Origin: an uncultured Alistipes sp.
GTDB lineage: Bacteria > Bacteroidota > Bacteroidia > Bacteroidales > Rikenellaceae
DNA length: 64,000 nucleotides
Assembly: GCA_947177225.1 (NCBI GenBank)
Contig: CAMWTS010000008.1
Location: forward strand, 1 to 64,000
Reading direction: 5' to 3'
The notes under the pieces were generated by a model. That model saw only the letters and a list, made by a program, of their open reading frames with translations. It was not told the DNA's origin and searched no databases. Shown piece by piece: positions 35,850 to 44,699 of the stretch. The stretch's first letter is position 1. Every line of letters starts with the position of its first letter. Position numbers and translations under genes: made by a program.

Positions 35850-36989
35850 TTATCTGGTTGAAAATTTATATATGCACGTCTGTCGGTAGCTCCCTTCGGG
35901 CAGCAACTCTATCGACGGGAAGTCGGCATGGTTGGGGGCATCGGGATAGCGCTGGGTCTCCAACACCACCGACTCGCGCCATGCCAGCTCACGCCCCGAC
36001 TTGCCGCGTGTCGACGAATCGAAGAAGTTGCCGCTGTAAAACTGCAACCCTATCTGATCCGACAGCACCTCCATCACGCGTCCCGACTCGGGCTCGTAAA
36101 GCTCAGCCACCTTAATCACAGCTCCGTCATCGGCGCGGTCCAGACACCAGTTCATGTCGTAGCCTCTGCCCATGCGCAGCTGCTCGTGATCGTCATCGAT
36201 ACGCGCACCGATAGCCGTCGGCTCGCGAAAATCGAACGGCGTGCCCTCAACCGGCATCAGCTCGCCCGTAGGTATCAGACGTTCGTCGACAGGCGTTATG
36301 TGCGAAGCCGGAATAGTCAGCACATGGTCGCATATCGATCCGCCGCCCTCTCCGCGAAGGTTGAAAAACGAGTGGTGCGACAGATTGATAACCGTCTTGA
36401 CATCGCTCCACGCCGCATAGTCGATGCGAAACTCGTTGTCGGGAGTGAGCGTATAAGTCATGCGTATTATGCGGTTGCCCGGAAATCCGCCCTGAGCGTC
36501 GGACGCGGCACACGTCATGACGATATGATCGTCGGCCACCTCGTCCACGCGCCATGCCACCATGTCAAGACCGCGGTATCCGCCATGCAGCGTCTGTCCG
36601 TTATCGTTGGCCGAGAGCGTATACTCCACGCCGTCGAGCGAAAATCGCGCATCGGCGATGCGATTGGCCACAGGGCCGACCACAGCACCCAGGAAGCGTT
36701 CGCCCGGGTTGTCGACATACTCGGCAAGATTGTCGTAGCCCAACACCACATCGGCCATTCTGCCGTCACGGTCGGGCACCCAGAGAGCGACAACGCGTCC
36801 GCCGAAATTGGTAACCTGCATAGTCAGCCCGCCACCGCGAAGAGTGTACAACGACACGGGAACCGAGTCGACTACGGCCTCGAAACGCGAGGCCGGAATC
36901 AGCGTCACCTCGCTGTCGGCATTGCCGCCGCAAGCTGCGGCGAGCATGGCAGATGCCGCTATCGCCGCTATTTTAACATTGTGTATCAT
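35850..36989 (-). CDS. galM: Aldose 1-epimerase, lipoprotein
   Basis: Galactose mutarotase family, 379 aa, interconverting alpha and beta anomers of galactose. The N-terminus is a lipoprotein signal: hydrophobic stretch followed by the lipobox-like LAAACGGN, so the enzyme is probably tethered in the envelope. The catalytic His is in the HHSFFNLRG segment and the Glu lies near the C-terminus (LQFYSGNFF region). It is 31 nt after the GH2 gene and 14 nt before galK. The periplasmic location fits action on sugar freed by the secreted GH2 enzyme. Confidence 0.93.
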   Translation of the reverse strand: MIHNVKIAAIAASAMLAAACGGNADSEVTLIPASRFEAVVDSVPVSLYTLRGGGLTMQVTNFGGRVVALWVPDRDGRMADVVLGYDNLAEYVDNPGERFLGAVVGPVANRIADARFSLDGVEYTLSANDNGQTLHGGYRGLDMVAWRVDEVADDHIVMTCAASDAQGGFPGNRIIRMTYTLTPDNEFRIDYAAWSDVKTVINLSHHSFFNLRGEGGGSICDHVLTIPASHITPVDERLIPTGELMPVEGTPFDFREPTAIGARIDDDHEQLRMGRGYDMNWCLDRADDGAVIKVAELYEPESGRVMEVLSDQIGLQFYSGNFFDSSTRGKSGRELAWRESVVLETQRYPDAPNHADFPSIELLPEGSYRQTCIYKFSTR

Positions 36990-37020
36990 CGCTTGTCATC
37001 ATTTGATTCTTCCGAAACGG

Positions 37021-38874
37021 CTATCGCTCTACCGGCATCGAGAATATTTCATGAAGTCGCCCGGTATCGTACTTCTGCCTGCGGTCGTAGTAGTATATGC
37101 CGTTCTGCTCCTGTTCGACATCGGTGAGCTGCGTATAGCAGAAACCCCATATGTGATCCGACAGATCGAGCAGAGCACGCACCTGCGAGCGCAGACGGTC
37201 GTAGAACTCCTCCCGCGTGCGAGCGGCATCTCCATAGCCCCACGCATCGCCCTGAGGCGGATTGACCTCCAAGCAGCGTATGCCGCCGAACTCATCGACG
37301 AAATAGGGTATCGTGCCGTCGTATTCGGGGAAGTCGTAGCGGTAGCGCGACTCGGTGTTGTTGAAGCCCGTACTGCCATGACTGCCGTCCTGAACCGTGC
37401 ATGGAGTCTTGAAGAAACGACCCTCGTCGTAGAATATCCGAGCCAACTTCTCGGCGTTCTGCTCGTAGTTGTGCACTGTCCAAATATCGCTTACGATATG
37501 CGTTCCGCCGCTTGCACCGTTCACCGGACGCGACGGATCGATGCGACGGGTCAGTGCATAGATATCCTCCATCAGTCGCGGATAGTTGCGCGTATCAGGC
37601 CACCACTCCTCATTGACCGGAGTCCACACCACTATCGAGGGGTGATTGCGGTCGCGCTCCACTATGCTGCACCACTCCGTCAGGAAGTTGCGCGCAGCCA
37701 GCTCGTCGCTCGTATTCATACCCCAGCTCGAATACTCGCCCCATGTAAGATAACCCAGGCGATCCGCCCAATAGTGGAAACGCTCCTCGAAAACCTTCTG
37801 ATGCAGACGTGCGCCGTTAAAGCCCGCCGCCTTCGACAGCTCGATGTCGCGGCGCAGAGCCTCGTCGCTCGGAGCAGTCCATACGCCATCGGGGTAGAAG
37901 CCCTGATCGAGCACCAGACGCATGTAATAGGGTTCGTTGTTGAGATATATGCGATTGCCCTCGACGTGTATCTTTCGCATGCCGAAATACGACTTCACGC
38001 GATCGACCGTCTGCCCATCGGCATTGCGCACCTCGAATGTCACATCGTAGAGATGCGGATCCTCGGGCGACCACAAACGGGCGTTTTTCAAAGGGATCGT
38101 CACCACGGCTCCCTGCGCCGCACGCACGCTCTTGCGGGCTACGCGGCGGCCGGCGTCCCAAACCGATATATCGACCGAGCAGCCCGGCTCGACACGCCGC
38201 ATCGACAGCGTGAACGACACCTGCGCCTGATCGACATCGGGCTGAGTGTGCACGCCCGCAAGCGAGCACTCGTCGACGGCTTCCAGCCACACTGTCTGCC
38301 AGATTCCCGTCGTACGCGTGTACATGCAGCCATAGGAGTACTCTCTGAGCGACTGTTTGCCCGCACCCTGCAAACCGCTGCGCACATCGCTCGAAGCGCA
38401 TACCACCAGCGAATGGCGGCCTCCGGCCTCGACAAATGGCGTTATGTCGTATGAAAACGAATCCGACCCGCCGAAGTGACGCCCTACGAAACGGCCGTCG
38501 ACATAGACCTCCGACTCGTAATAGACGGCGCCGAAATTAAGCATCACGCGCTTGCCGCTCCATGCGGCAGGCACATCGAACGACCGCTGATACCATATGC
38601 AGCGTATGAAATCCTTGTGCCCGACACCCGACAGAGGGCTTTCGGGCGCAAACGGCACCGTAATGCGGGTATCGAAGCCTGCGCTCCCGAACAGTTTGCG
38701 GTCCCAGCCCGACATGGCATGGTCAAGTTCGCATGTCCAGTCGCCGTTGAGGTTCACCCACTGCTCGCGTTCGAACTGCGGACGAGGGTACTCCGCACGC
38801 GGAGTGTCGGCCGAAGCGGTCGCAAACATACACAATGCACAAAGCATAGCGAGGATCAAAGATCGTTTCATCAT
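37021..38874 (-). CDS. Glycoside hydrolase family 2 enzyme (beta-galactosidase-like), secreted
   Basis: A 617-aa GH2 protein with an N-terminal signal peptide (about residues 1-22, ending SASA). The order is sugar-binding jelly roll, Ig-like domain and TIM barrel. The acid/base Glu is in VVWTPVNEEW and the nucleophile Glu in YFVDEFGG. Presence beside galM and galK points to beta-galactosidase activity, but glucuronidase or mannosidase specificity cannot be excluded from motifs alone. The length is short for a full LacZ and close to BuGal/glucuronidase forms. It is the first gene of the galactose operon. Confidence 0.9.
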   Translation of the reverse strand: MMKRSLILAMLCALCMFATASADTPRAEYPRPQFEREQWVNLNGDWTCELDHAMSGWDRKLFGSAGFDTRITVPFAPESPLSGVGHKDFIRCIWYQRSFDVPAAWSGKRVMLNFGAVYYESEVYVDGRFVGRHFGGSDSFSYDITPFVEAGGRHSLVVCASSDVRSGLQGAGKQSLREYSYGCMYTRTTGIWQTVWLEAVDECSLAGVHTQPDVDQAQVSFTLSMRRVEPGCSVDISVWDAGRRVARKSVRAAQGAVVTIPLKNARLWSPEDPHLYDVTFEVRNADGQTVDRVKSYFGMRKIHVEGNRIYLNNEPYYMRLVLDQGFYPDGVWTAPSDEALRRDIELSKAAGFNGARLHQKVFEERFHYWADRLGYLTWGEYSSWGMNTSDELAARNFLTEWCSIVERDRNHPSIVVWTPVNEEWWPDTRNYPRLMEDIYALTRRIDPSRPVNGASGGTHIVSDIWTVHNYEQNAEKLARIFYDEGRFFKTPCTVQDGSHGSTGFNNTESRYRYDFPEYDGTIPYFVDEFGGIRCLEVNPPQGDAWGYGDAARTREEFYDRLRSQVRALLDLSDHIWGFCYTQLTDVEQEQNGIYYYDRRQKYDTGRLHEIFSMPVER

Positions 38875-38908
38875 ATTTCAGTTTTAGGATTATTGCATCT
38901 TCATCTTT

Positions 38909-38939
38909 CAAAGTTAATGATTATTCTATAAATATACAA
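38909..38939 (-). promoter_or_regulatory. Promoter of the GH2-galM-galK operon
   Basis: On the minus strand TTG (38939-38937), 20-nt spacer and TAACTTTG (38916-38909), about 35 nt before the GH2 start. A close match to the Bacteroidetes consensus. Confidence 0.7.
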
Positions 38940-39105
38940 ATATGACGCACGATTAAAATTTCCCGCAGCACCACACGCACCGCCCGGGCGGACTACGGCC
39001 GGCGGCACCTCCGGCCGGTCACCCACCTGCGGCCGTATAGCCCGCACAAGTCCCGCACGTTCCGGCATAACGGCCGCACCAGCACCCATAAAACCGGCAC
39101 ACAAG

Positions 39106-39135
39106 AAAAAGCCGCTCACCCTTCCGGGCAGCGGC
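39106..39135 (-). terminator. Intrinsic terminator after cysQ
   Basis: Read on the minus strand: GCCGCT, loop of about 13 nt containing a CCCGG/CCGGG-like sub-pairing, AGCGGC, then TTTTTCTTG. It lies 29 nt after the cysQ stop. The rest of the 38940-39105 gap is GC-rich with no gene recognised. Confidence 0.75.
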
Positions 39136-39163
39136 CGTCGGCATATCATAGGCTAAATGCCGG

Positions 39164-40030
39164 TTATTTCATTGCGCGGCAGCCGAAACACTCGAACCAC
39201 GGGTTGCGCAGGTCGCGCTTGTTATAACCCAGTTTGTCCGAATCGGGATAGGCGCGGGTAGAACCGCCTGCCTCCGACAGAATCAGTTCGCCGGCCGCAG
39301 TATCCCATTCGTAGGTGTGAGTGGTGCGCACATAGTAGTCCACAACGCCCTCGGCCAGCAGACAGAATTTATAGGAGCTGCCCTGCTCCATAACCTCCAA
39401 ATCGGCATGCGAGGCTCTCAGGCTGTCGATACGCGCATGTGTTTCCGGAGTCTGGTGCGAGCGCGACACGGCAACGCGATAGACCGTGCGGCCGGCCTGC
39501 TCCAACGGCAGACGAGTCAGACGATCGTGAATCTCGCCGTATCCGTAATCGGCATCGGCATTCGGTGCCACACCATCGATGACATATGATCCCGCACCGC
39601 GCTCGGCCACATACATCTTTTTGTGATAAGGAACATAGATAACCGAACTGATGCACTCGTTATCCTCCATCAGGGCTATGTTGACCGTAAACTCGTTATT
39701 GCCCTTGATGAACTCCACCGTGCCGTCCAGCGGATCGACCAGCCAGAACAGCTCCCAATTGCACCGCTCGTCGTAGAGCATCTCGCGCCCCTCCTCGCTC
39801 AGGATCGGTATACGCGTCTGTCCCAGCGACTTCTTAATCATGTCGTGCGCCAACCTGTCGGCCACGGTGATGGGAGTCTTGTCGCTCTTCAAGGCTATAT
39901 CGTAATCGTCGCGGTTCTTATATATCTTCATTATCTCGGCTCCGGCCTTCACTGCGGCATTGAAAGCCTGCGGCAACAGATACTCTCTGATCTCTTTATT
40001 TATCATCAGACAAGAGGTTTTTGCATTCAT
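39164..40030 (-). CDS. cysQ: 3'(2'),5'-bisphosphate nucleotidase CysQ
   Basis: Inositol-monophosphatase-fold enzyme of about 288 aa that removes the phosphate from PAP, a by-product of sulfate assimilation and sulfotransfer. Metal-binding motifs are LSEEGRE, the WLVDPLDGTVEFIKG box, and the C-terminal YEWDTAAGELIL segment. The Met at codon 9 (MINKEIREYLL) is an equally good start. A TAACTTTA -7-like box precedes the gene. A hairpin terminator follows it, so it stands alone. Confidence 0.93.
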   Translation of the reverse strand: MNAKTSCLMINKEIREYLLPQAFNAAVKAGAEIMKIYKNRDDYDIALKSDKTPITVADRLAHDMIKKSLGQTRIPILSEEGREMLYDERCNWELFWLVDPLDGTVEFIKGNNEFTVNIALMEDNECISSVIYVPYHKKMYVAERGAGSYVIDGVAPNADADYGYGEIHDRLTRLPLEQAGRTVYRVAVSRSHQTPETHARIDSLRASHADLEVMEQGSSYKFCLLAEGVVDYYVRTTHTYEWDTAAGELILSEAGGSTRAYPDSDKLGYNKRDLRNPWFECFGCRAMK

Positions 40031-40162
40031 CTAATATTTTCTATGTGTAAAGTTAATAACTTATTTCGACTCTGTGAAATTTTTCACACCAAATTTACAG
40101 CCGTCCCGCCACATATTATGCGAATCGGGACTGCAAGCATTCCGCAGGCAACACCGCCACCG

Positions 40163-41041
40163 TCAGCCGTTGCCCTTCCGGCACCGGCACGCATAGCTTC
40201 TGCACACGGCCACGAGCATGACCGTCGCCGCCGAAGCCGCCCCCAGCCCCGTGTCGTCGCACACCGCTCCCACTACCGCAAACGCCGCGGCGACAGCAGT
40301 TATTATGGCCGCATAGCGCACTACCATGCTCCTTATGCCCACTACTTTATATCTGTCGACCGCACAACCGCGGCGAACGGCTATACGCGAACGCTTCATG
40401 TAGCGCATGCCGGCATAGCCGCCGTGCTCGACAGCCATGTCGCGCGAAACGACACAGCCGCCGGGCTGAGGACATTGCAGCATGTCGATCTCTCCCGGCT
40501 CCCACTCGCCGATCTGCATGGCGAGCATGTCGACGGCATCGGCATAGAGATATTCGTTGCGCCCGACAGCCGTCACATAGTCGAACGAAGCGATGTTGAC
40601 ACCGGCATCGAAAGCGTCCTCGTGCGAGGTGAAGCGTTTGTCGATCAGCGTCACGCGCCGCATGGCACCGCGAGGCGTGCGATACATGGCACGCACCCCC
40701 ACCACCGGCAGATCGTTGTGCAGCGGAAGAGCCACCTTCAACAGCCGGTAGCGCGAGACTATATGCCCGATGCGGGCGGCCGAGCGCGCCGAGTCCAGAC
40801 ACAGCACCACTTCGTAGTTGTCGTATTCGGGCGAGACGAGATTTTCGATCTGCGCCATGCTCTCCACACCGCTGCATACGACACTTATCCCGACATATCC
40901 CACACCGCCGCAGCGCATCATCGACGACGACGACATCAGACGCCGCCGGTCGGCATCGCGGCGGCTGCGCCACACATCGAAGAGTGCCGCAGCAGCCACC
41001 GCCGCCAAAATCAGAAGGATCGTTACGTGCAAGAGATTCAT
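40163..41041 (-). CDS. Degenerate GT2-like membrane protein
   Basis: A 292-aa protein with an N-terminal helix (about residues 5-22), a central domain resembling a family 2 glycosyltransferase, and one or two C-terminal helices (about 235-280). The GT-A scaffold is suggested by GISVVCSGVESMAQIENL, YDNYEVVLCLDS, FDAGVNIASFDYV and GGCVVSRDMAVEHGGY. Where active enzymes have the metal-binding DxD after the FDYV strand, this protein reads TAVGRNEYL, so catalysis is unlikely. Its ATG overlaps the stop of the helical-repeat gene by 4 nt. It is probably a pseudoenzyme in a three-gene operon; the role is unknown. Confidence 0.65.
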   Translation of the reverse strand: MNLLHVTILLILAAVAAAALFDVWRSRRDADRRRLMSSSSMMRCGGVGYVGISVVCSGVESMAQIENLVSPEYDNYEVVLCLDSARSAARIGHIVSRYRLLKVALPLHNDLPVVGVRAMYRTPRGAMRRVTLIDKRFTSHEDAFDAGVNIASFDYVTAVGRNEYLYADAVDMLAMQIGEWEPGEIDMLQCPQPGGCVVSRDMAVEHGGYAGMRYMKRSRIAVRRGCAVDRYKVVGIRSMVVRYAAIITAVAAAFAVVGAVCDDTGLGAASAATVMLVAVCRSYACRCRKGNG

Positions 41042-41982
41042 GCTATGGTATATTTGTATGATTCGGCAAGAGATTCGGCATAACCGCGTTCGCGCTCACC
41101 CAAAAGCAGTTCGACCGTATCGGGACTGTAACCGTTGACCACGGCGCACCGGCACAGACGGCGACGCTCGGAGGAACCCATCGCATGCAGCCGGTCGGCG
41201 ATCTCGGCGAATGCTATGTCCGAGCCCGTCGAGCACAGTGTCCGCAACGCCTCGCGGCACACGGCAGGATCGGGATCGCCCGCCGCCATGTCGAGCAGCG
41301 CACCGCAAGCCGCATCGATCGAGAAGTGACGCACCACGGCCATGCCCGTCATTCGCAGGTTGCGATTGGCCGAGCGCAGCAGCCGTCTGTAATCGAGCAC
41401 GATCACGCCGCGGTGCAGCATCGCCACTATCTGCGCTATCTCGGACTGAGACAACGGCAGCGGATAACTCTCCACAAGATATTCGGCCAGAGCGGGAGTG
41501 CGCGTCATATCGGCCATGAGCGTATAGAAACGAATGCTGCGCGAGCCTGATTGCGCCGGCCGTGCCAGCAGTTGCCGGCAGCGCGGTATGCGTCGTCCTA
41601 CGGGCAGGCATGCCAGCGTCAGCAGCCGTTCCGCACGGCGATATCCGCGGGTGAGGGGCGACAGGCGGCCTATAATTCGCTCGGCACCGTAGGCCTCTGC
41701 CAGCAGCGACATGGCACGCCGGTCGACATTGCAGGTCGAGAGATAGAGATGCAGCAGCGTGAGCGACAAGCCTCTGCGCGGCATATCGGGAATGCGAACC
41801 CTGCCGCTCTGAGCCGAGTTGCCGATCAGAGTGCGCATGATGATTCGCAGAGCGATGCGCTCGTCGACAGCATGCCAGCGGCGGCGGCGCGCCGCATCTC
41901 TGACATCGTACAGCGACATCGCCACGATCGACGCTGCAATCACCGACACAGCAATCGTATATGCCCACACCAAGGAGATCAT
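41038..41982 (-). CDS. Membrane-anchored helical (HEAT-like) repeat protein
   Basis: I start at MISLVWAYTIAVSV, whose ATG overlaps the upstream stop (ATGA), giving 314 aa instead of the 368-aa ORF. An N-terminal membrane helix (about residues 3-22) is followed by Arg/Leu/Ala-rich helical repeats. The clearest HEAT-like units are near the C-terminus (MAAGDPDPAVCREALRTL and following). This may be a protein-interaction scaffold. It is coupled by overlapping codons to both neighbours, the degenerate receiver and the GT2-like protein. Confidence 0.65.
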   Translation of the reverse strand: MISLVWAYTIAVSVIAASIVAMSLYDVRDAARRRRWHAVDERIALRIIMRTLIGNSAQSGRVRIPDMPRRGLSLTLLHLYLSTCNVDRRAMSLLAEAYGAERIIGRLSPLTRGYRRAERLLTLACLPVGRRIPRCRQLLARPAQSGSRSIRFYTLMADMTRTPALAEYLVESYPLPLSQSEIAQIVAMLHRGVIVLDYRRLLRSANRNLRMTGMAVVRHFSIDAACGALLDMAAGDPDPAVCREALRTLCSTGSDIAFAEIADRLHAMGSSERRRLCRCAVVNGYSPDTVELLLGERERGYAESLAESYKYTIA

Positions 41983-42359
41983 GACTCTGCCGGCATTCCG
42001 TTTACGATCTGTTCGCGCACCTTGCGCCGCAACCGGTGTATGTTGATTGGAAAGGTCATGCACTGATCGACTCCGCAGCGAAACAGCCGCGTGGCACGCA
42101 CCTCCGACAACTGTCTGAGAATGACGAATACGGGCATACCGCACCGATGCAGACGCCCGACGACGGCATCTAACCGCGAGTCGATCGCCAGACTGCGTGT
42201 CGATGCGATTATGACCAATGCGAAACTCTCGTTATCGATCAGCTGAGCCATGCCGCACGCAGAGGTGGTTCGCACCACCTCGCCCGCCAGATCGGCCACC
42301 GCCGCGGCTATTATGTTTCCTACCGCCACATCGGGTGTGAATATCAATATTCTGGACAT
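41979..42359 (-). CDS. Degenerate receiver-domain protein
   Basis: A 126-aa single-domain protein with the strand-helix pattern of a response-regulator receiver: ILIFTPD (beta 1), ALVIIAST (beta 3), MPVFVILRQL (beta 4), CMTFPINIH (beta 5). The three residues needed for phosphorylation are missing: the acidic pair is reduced to a single Asp, the phosphoacceptor Asp position reads Ala/Ser, and the beta-5 Lys is replaced in TFPI. It is the first gene of the operon and overlaps the next by 4 nt. It may bind its partners without phosphorylation (inference). Confidence 0.62.
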   Translation of the reverse strand: MSRILIFTPDVAVGNIIAAAVADLAGEVVRTTSACGMAQLIDNESFALVIIASTRSLAIDSRLDAVVGRLHRCGMPVFVILRQLSEVRATRLFRCGVDQCMTFPINIHRLRRKVREQIVNGMPAES

Positions 42360-42441
42360 ACGATTCTTGCAGAGAGTTATCCCGGCGTGCCATCTAAAAG
42401 CGTGCCAAAGAGAAAAAAAATGAAAAATTGCAGCTCGGGTG

Positions 42442-42471
42442 TTGTTCGTAAGATAAATTTGCGTATATTTG
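42442..42471 (+). promoter_or_regulatory. rplU-rpmA promoter
   Basis: TTG (42442-42444), 19-nt spacer, TATATTTG (42464-42471), with the rplU ATG 27 nt downstream. An excellent match to the Bacteroidetes consensus. Confidence 0.8.
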
Positions 42472-42497
42472 CACGCTAAACATTCAATTTTATATTA

Positions 42498-42809
42498 ATG
42501 TACGTAATAGTAGAGATTGCAGGTCAGCAGTTCAAAGCTGAGAAAGGTCGGAAACTCTATGTTCACCGTCTCCAAGGCGAAGTAGATTCGTCTTTGAGTT
42601 TCGATCGTGTCCTGCTCGTAGACAACGACGGTCAGGTTAAGGTGGGCGCACCTGTTGTAGAAGGCGCCTCGGTAAAGTGTAAGATCTTGAAGCACTTGAA
42701 AGACGACAAAGTCTTGGTCTTCAAGAAGAAGCGTAGAACGGGCTATCAGAAGTGCAACGGTCACCGTCAGTATCTGTCGCAGGTTCTCGTTGAGGAAATT
42801 GTTGCGTAA
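42498..42809 (+). CDS. rplU: 50S ribosomal protein L21
   Basis: L21, 103 aa, binds 23S rRNA and contacts L20. The sequence opens with [17 protein letters not shown] and contains [17 protein letters not shown], both family-typical. It is followed after 20 nt by rpmA as in most bacteria, and has its own strong promoter. Confidence 0.98.
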   Translation: MYVIVEIAGQQFKAEKGRKLYVHRLQGEVDSSLSFDRVLLVDNDGQVKVGAPVVEGASVKCKILKHLKDDKVLVFKKKRRTGYQKCNGHRQYLSQVLVEEIVA

Positions 42810-42829
42810 CCTTTAAAAAGTAGAGAAAC

Positions 42830-43090
42830 ATGGCACACAAAAAAGGTGTAGGTAGTTCGAAGAACGGCCGTGAGTCGGAGAGCAAACGACTCGGTGTAAA
42901 GCTTTTCGGTGGTCAGTTCGCTAAGGCCGGTAACATCATCGTTCGTCAGCGAGGCACGGTACACAACCCCGGTGAGAACGTCGGCATAGGTAAGGATCAC
43001 ACCCTCTTCGCATTGGTCGACGGTACTGTCGAGTTCTGCAAGAAGGCATCTGGCAAGTCGTACGTGAGCGTTACTCCGCTGAGCGAGTAG
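42830..43090 (+). CDS. rpmA: 50S ribosomal protein L27
   Basis: L27, 86 aa, near the peptidyl transferase centre. The N-terminus [20 protein letters not shown] is typical, without the cleavable Firmicutes-type extension. Downstream lies an intrinsic terminator, so rplU-rpmA forms a two-gene unit. Confidence 0.98.
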   Translation: MAHKKGVGSSKNGRESESKRLGVKLFGGQFAKAGNIIVRQRGTVHNPGENVGIGKDHTLFALVDGTVEFCKKASGKSYVSVTPLSE

Positions 43091-43137
43091 CACTTTACGC
43101 AGCGGAGCGGTCTGTCGACCCGCCGCACGAAAACCAT

Positions 43138-43182
43138 TCTCCGAACGAGGATATGCAAGTATCGCGTTCGGAGATTTTTTTA
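43138..43182 (+). terminator. Intrinsic terminator after rpmA
   Basis: Stem TCTCCGAACG / CGTTCGGAGA with a 17-nt loop followed by TTTTTTTA. It separates rpmA from the rpmI promoter. Confidence 0.82.
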
Positions 43183-43216
43183 TGACACATATTTATTAAA
43201 AAAGAGTCCGCGCAGG

Positions 43217-43246
43217 TTGATAATTCCGATTTTATTATTACCTTTG
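43217..43246 (+). promoter_or_regulatory. rpmI-rplT promoter
   Basis: TTG (43217-43219), 19-nt spacer, TACCTTTG (43239-43246). The rpmI ATG follows 34 nt later, so the leader is too short for the long infC-type autoregulatory structure known in other bacteria. Confidence 0.78.
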
Positions 43247-43280
43247 CGAGCTATGTTTAACTAATTTAACTTTTACGAAA

Positions 43281-43475
43281 ATGCCAAAGATGAAAACAAA
43301 TGCCGCTGCAAAGAAGCGTTTTTCTTTCACCGGCACAGGAAAGATCAAGCGTAAGCACGCTTATCACAGTCATATCCTGACCAAAAAGACTACAAAACGT
43401 AAGCGTAACCTGTGCTATTCGGGTATCGTTTCGTCGGCCGACGAGGCCAAGATCAAGAATCTGCTTGTTAAGTAA
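43281..43475 (+). CDS. rpmI: 50S ribosomal protein L35
   Basis: L35, 64 aa, very basic, with the family sequence [20 protein letters not shown]. The usual upstream genes thrS and infC are absent; instead it follows rplU-rpmA and has its own promoter. rplT follows after 98 nt. Confidence 0.98.
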   Translation: MPKMKTNAAAKKRFSFTGTGKIKRKHAYHSHILTKKTTKRKRNLCYSGIVSSADEAKIKNLLVK

Positions 43476-43573
43476 GATCCCGCTGACCGCCTATTTATTT
43501 TATTAACAACGGAGCGACATAGCCCCAAAGAGCATGAGAGAATCATGCCGCTATCAGCTCTATCAAAAACTTA

Positions 43574-43924
43574 TTGTTTATGCCACGTTCAGTTAACGCT
43601 GTTGCGTCACGCGCAAGAAGAAAAAAGGTTTTGAAGCTTGCCAAGGGTAACTTTGGTTCAAGGGGAAACGTATGGACAGTTGCGAAAAACACTGTCGAGA
43701 AGGGTTTGCAGTTTGCATATGCACACCGCAGAGAGAAGAAGAGAAATTACCGTTCGTTGTGGATCACGCGTATCAACGCCGCAGTCCGCATGCACGGTAT
43801 GACCTATTCGGAATTTATAGGCAAACTCAACGCCAAGGGTATCGCCCTCAACCGTAAGGTTATGGCCGATCTGGCATTGAACGAGCCGAAGGCATTCGAA
43901 GCAATCGTTAAAGCAGTTAAATAG
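43574..43924 (+). CDS. rplT: 50S ribosomal protein L20
   Basis: L20, 116 aa, needed for early 50S assembly. Motifs are [20 protein letters not shown], the [18 protein letters not shown] segment and RINAAVR. It ends with a two-hairpin terminator. In several bacteria L20 represses its own operon; no matching leader structure is evident in the 98-nt gap after rpmI. Confidence 0.98.
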   Translation: MFMPRSVNAVASRARRKKVLKLAKGNFGSRGNVWTVAKNTVEKGLQFAYAHRREKKRNYRSLWITRINAAVRMHGMTYSEFIGKLNAKGIALNRKVMADLALNEPKAFEAIVKAVK

Positions 43925-43927
43925 TCC

Positions 43928-43989
43928 GCTCGCACCTTTGGTGCGAACGAGCGCAGCCTGCCTCTTTCTCGGGGCAGGCTGTTTTTTTT
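43928..43989 (+). terminator. Terminator after rplT
   Basis: A first hairpin (CGCTCG-CACC / GGTG-CGAACGAGCG) lies just after the stop. It is followed by a strong intrinsic terminator AGCCTGCC / GGCAGGCT (43955-43980) and a run of eight T. Confidence 0.9.
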
Positions 43990-44102
43990 ATACGTACATG
44001 CACCAGCGCCCGCCTGACGCCTGATTCATACAATACACGGAAAGTGTCGAAGCCGCACAGCCCCGACACCGCAATTCCAACCTCGCAGAGACTGCTCTGC
44101 CG

Positions 44103-44360
44103 TCAAAACAGTTTGCAGATCAGCCACACCGCAGCCGCCACTACGGCCGCACCGCAAAGCAGCTTTATAACCATCGACATGCAGCCGCCGCGCATGCGTA
44201 TGCCGCAATATGGACAATACTTCATGCTTTCGGGCACGGGCAATCCGCACTCAGGACATATGACTGTCTTCTCTCCGGGCTTGGCCAAGTGAAGCGGATC
44301 ATACTCCTCCGAGGCTGTGCGACGCTGCTCGTCGCTCTCCTGATTCATGTTGTTGTTCAT
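44103..44360 (-). CDS. Small zinc-ribbon membrane protein
   Basis: An 85-aa protein: hydrophilic N-terminus, a zinc ribbon with CPECGLPVPESMKYCPYCG at residues ~36-55, and one C-terminal membrane helix (about 63-83). This is a tail-anchored topology with the ribbon in the cytosol (inference). The family is not recognised. On its far (5') side, from 44447, lie three tandem long-hairpin elements belonging to the 3' end of the next gene. Confidence 0.75.
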   Translation of the reverse strand: MNNNMNQESDEQRRTASEEYDPLHLAKPGEKTVICPECGLPVPESMKYCPYCGIRMRGGCMSMVIKLLCGAAVVAAAVWLICKLF

Positions 44361-44446
44361 AATCGTATATGTTTATTATTCATCTTTAATCACACAGAAC
44401 CCTGCTGCCACATTTCACGAAAACAGCCCAAGCACCACCAACCCCA

Positions 44447-44567
44447 TTTTTCATCAAAAACAGTTAGTTGCCACACAAACGACGTAAGGGACGGAGAGGC
44501 TGTATTGGCATACTGCCTATTCGGACGAACGAGCGCGCGGAAGCAAATAGCGGCTTTTCATGGAAAA
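44447..44567. repeat. Long-hairpin element E5a
   Basis: First of three tandem copies, with the leader AAGCACCACCAACCCCA. The most diverged copy: outer arms TTTTTCATCAAAAA and CTTTTCATGGAAAA. The tip changed to GTAT-TGGC-ATAC, a compensated change of the otherwise constant GTAC. The flanking GAGAGGC and GCCTATTC arms pair only in part. Confidence 0.78.
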
Positions 44568-44569
44568 GG

Positions 44570-44691
44570 TTTTTCGTCAAAAGGCGTTAGTTACAAGCCG
44601 CAACGAAAATAGCTCGGATAGGCTGTACTTGACGTACTGCCTATTCGGGTTATTGAGCGAGGCGAAGTAAATGATGCCTTTTCACGGAAAA
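44570..44691. repeat. Long-hairpin element E5b
   Basis: Second tandem copy, 122 nt. Outer arms TTTTTCGTCAAAAGGCGTTAG and ATGATGCCTTTTCACGGAAAA; inner arms AGCTCGGATAGGC and GCCTATTCGGGTT pair partly; tip GTAC-TTGAC-GTAC. No short-hairpin array precedes this cluster, unlike the other internal sites. Confidence 0.86.
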
Positions 44692-44699
44692 GAAAAAGG

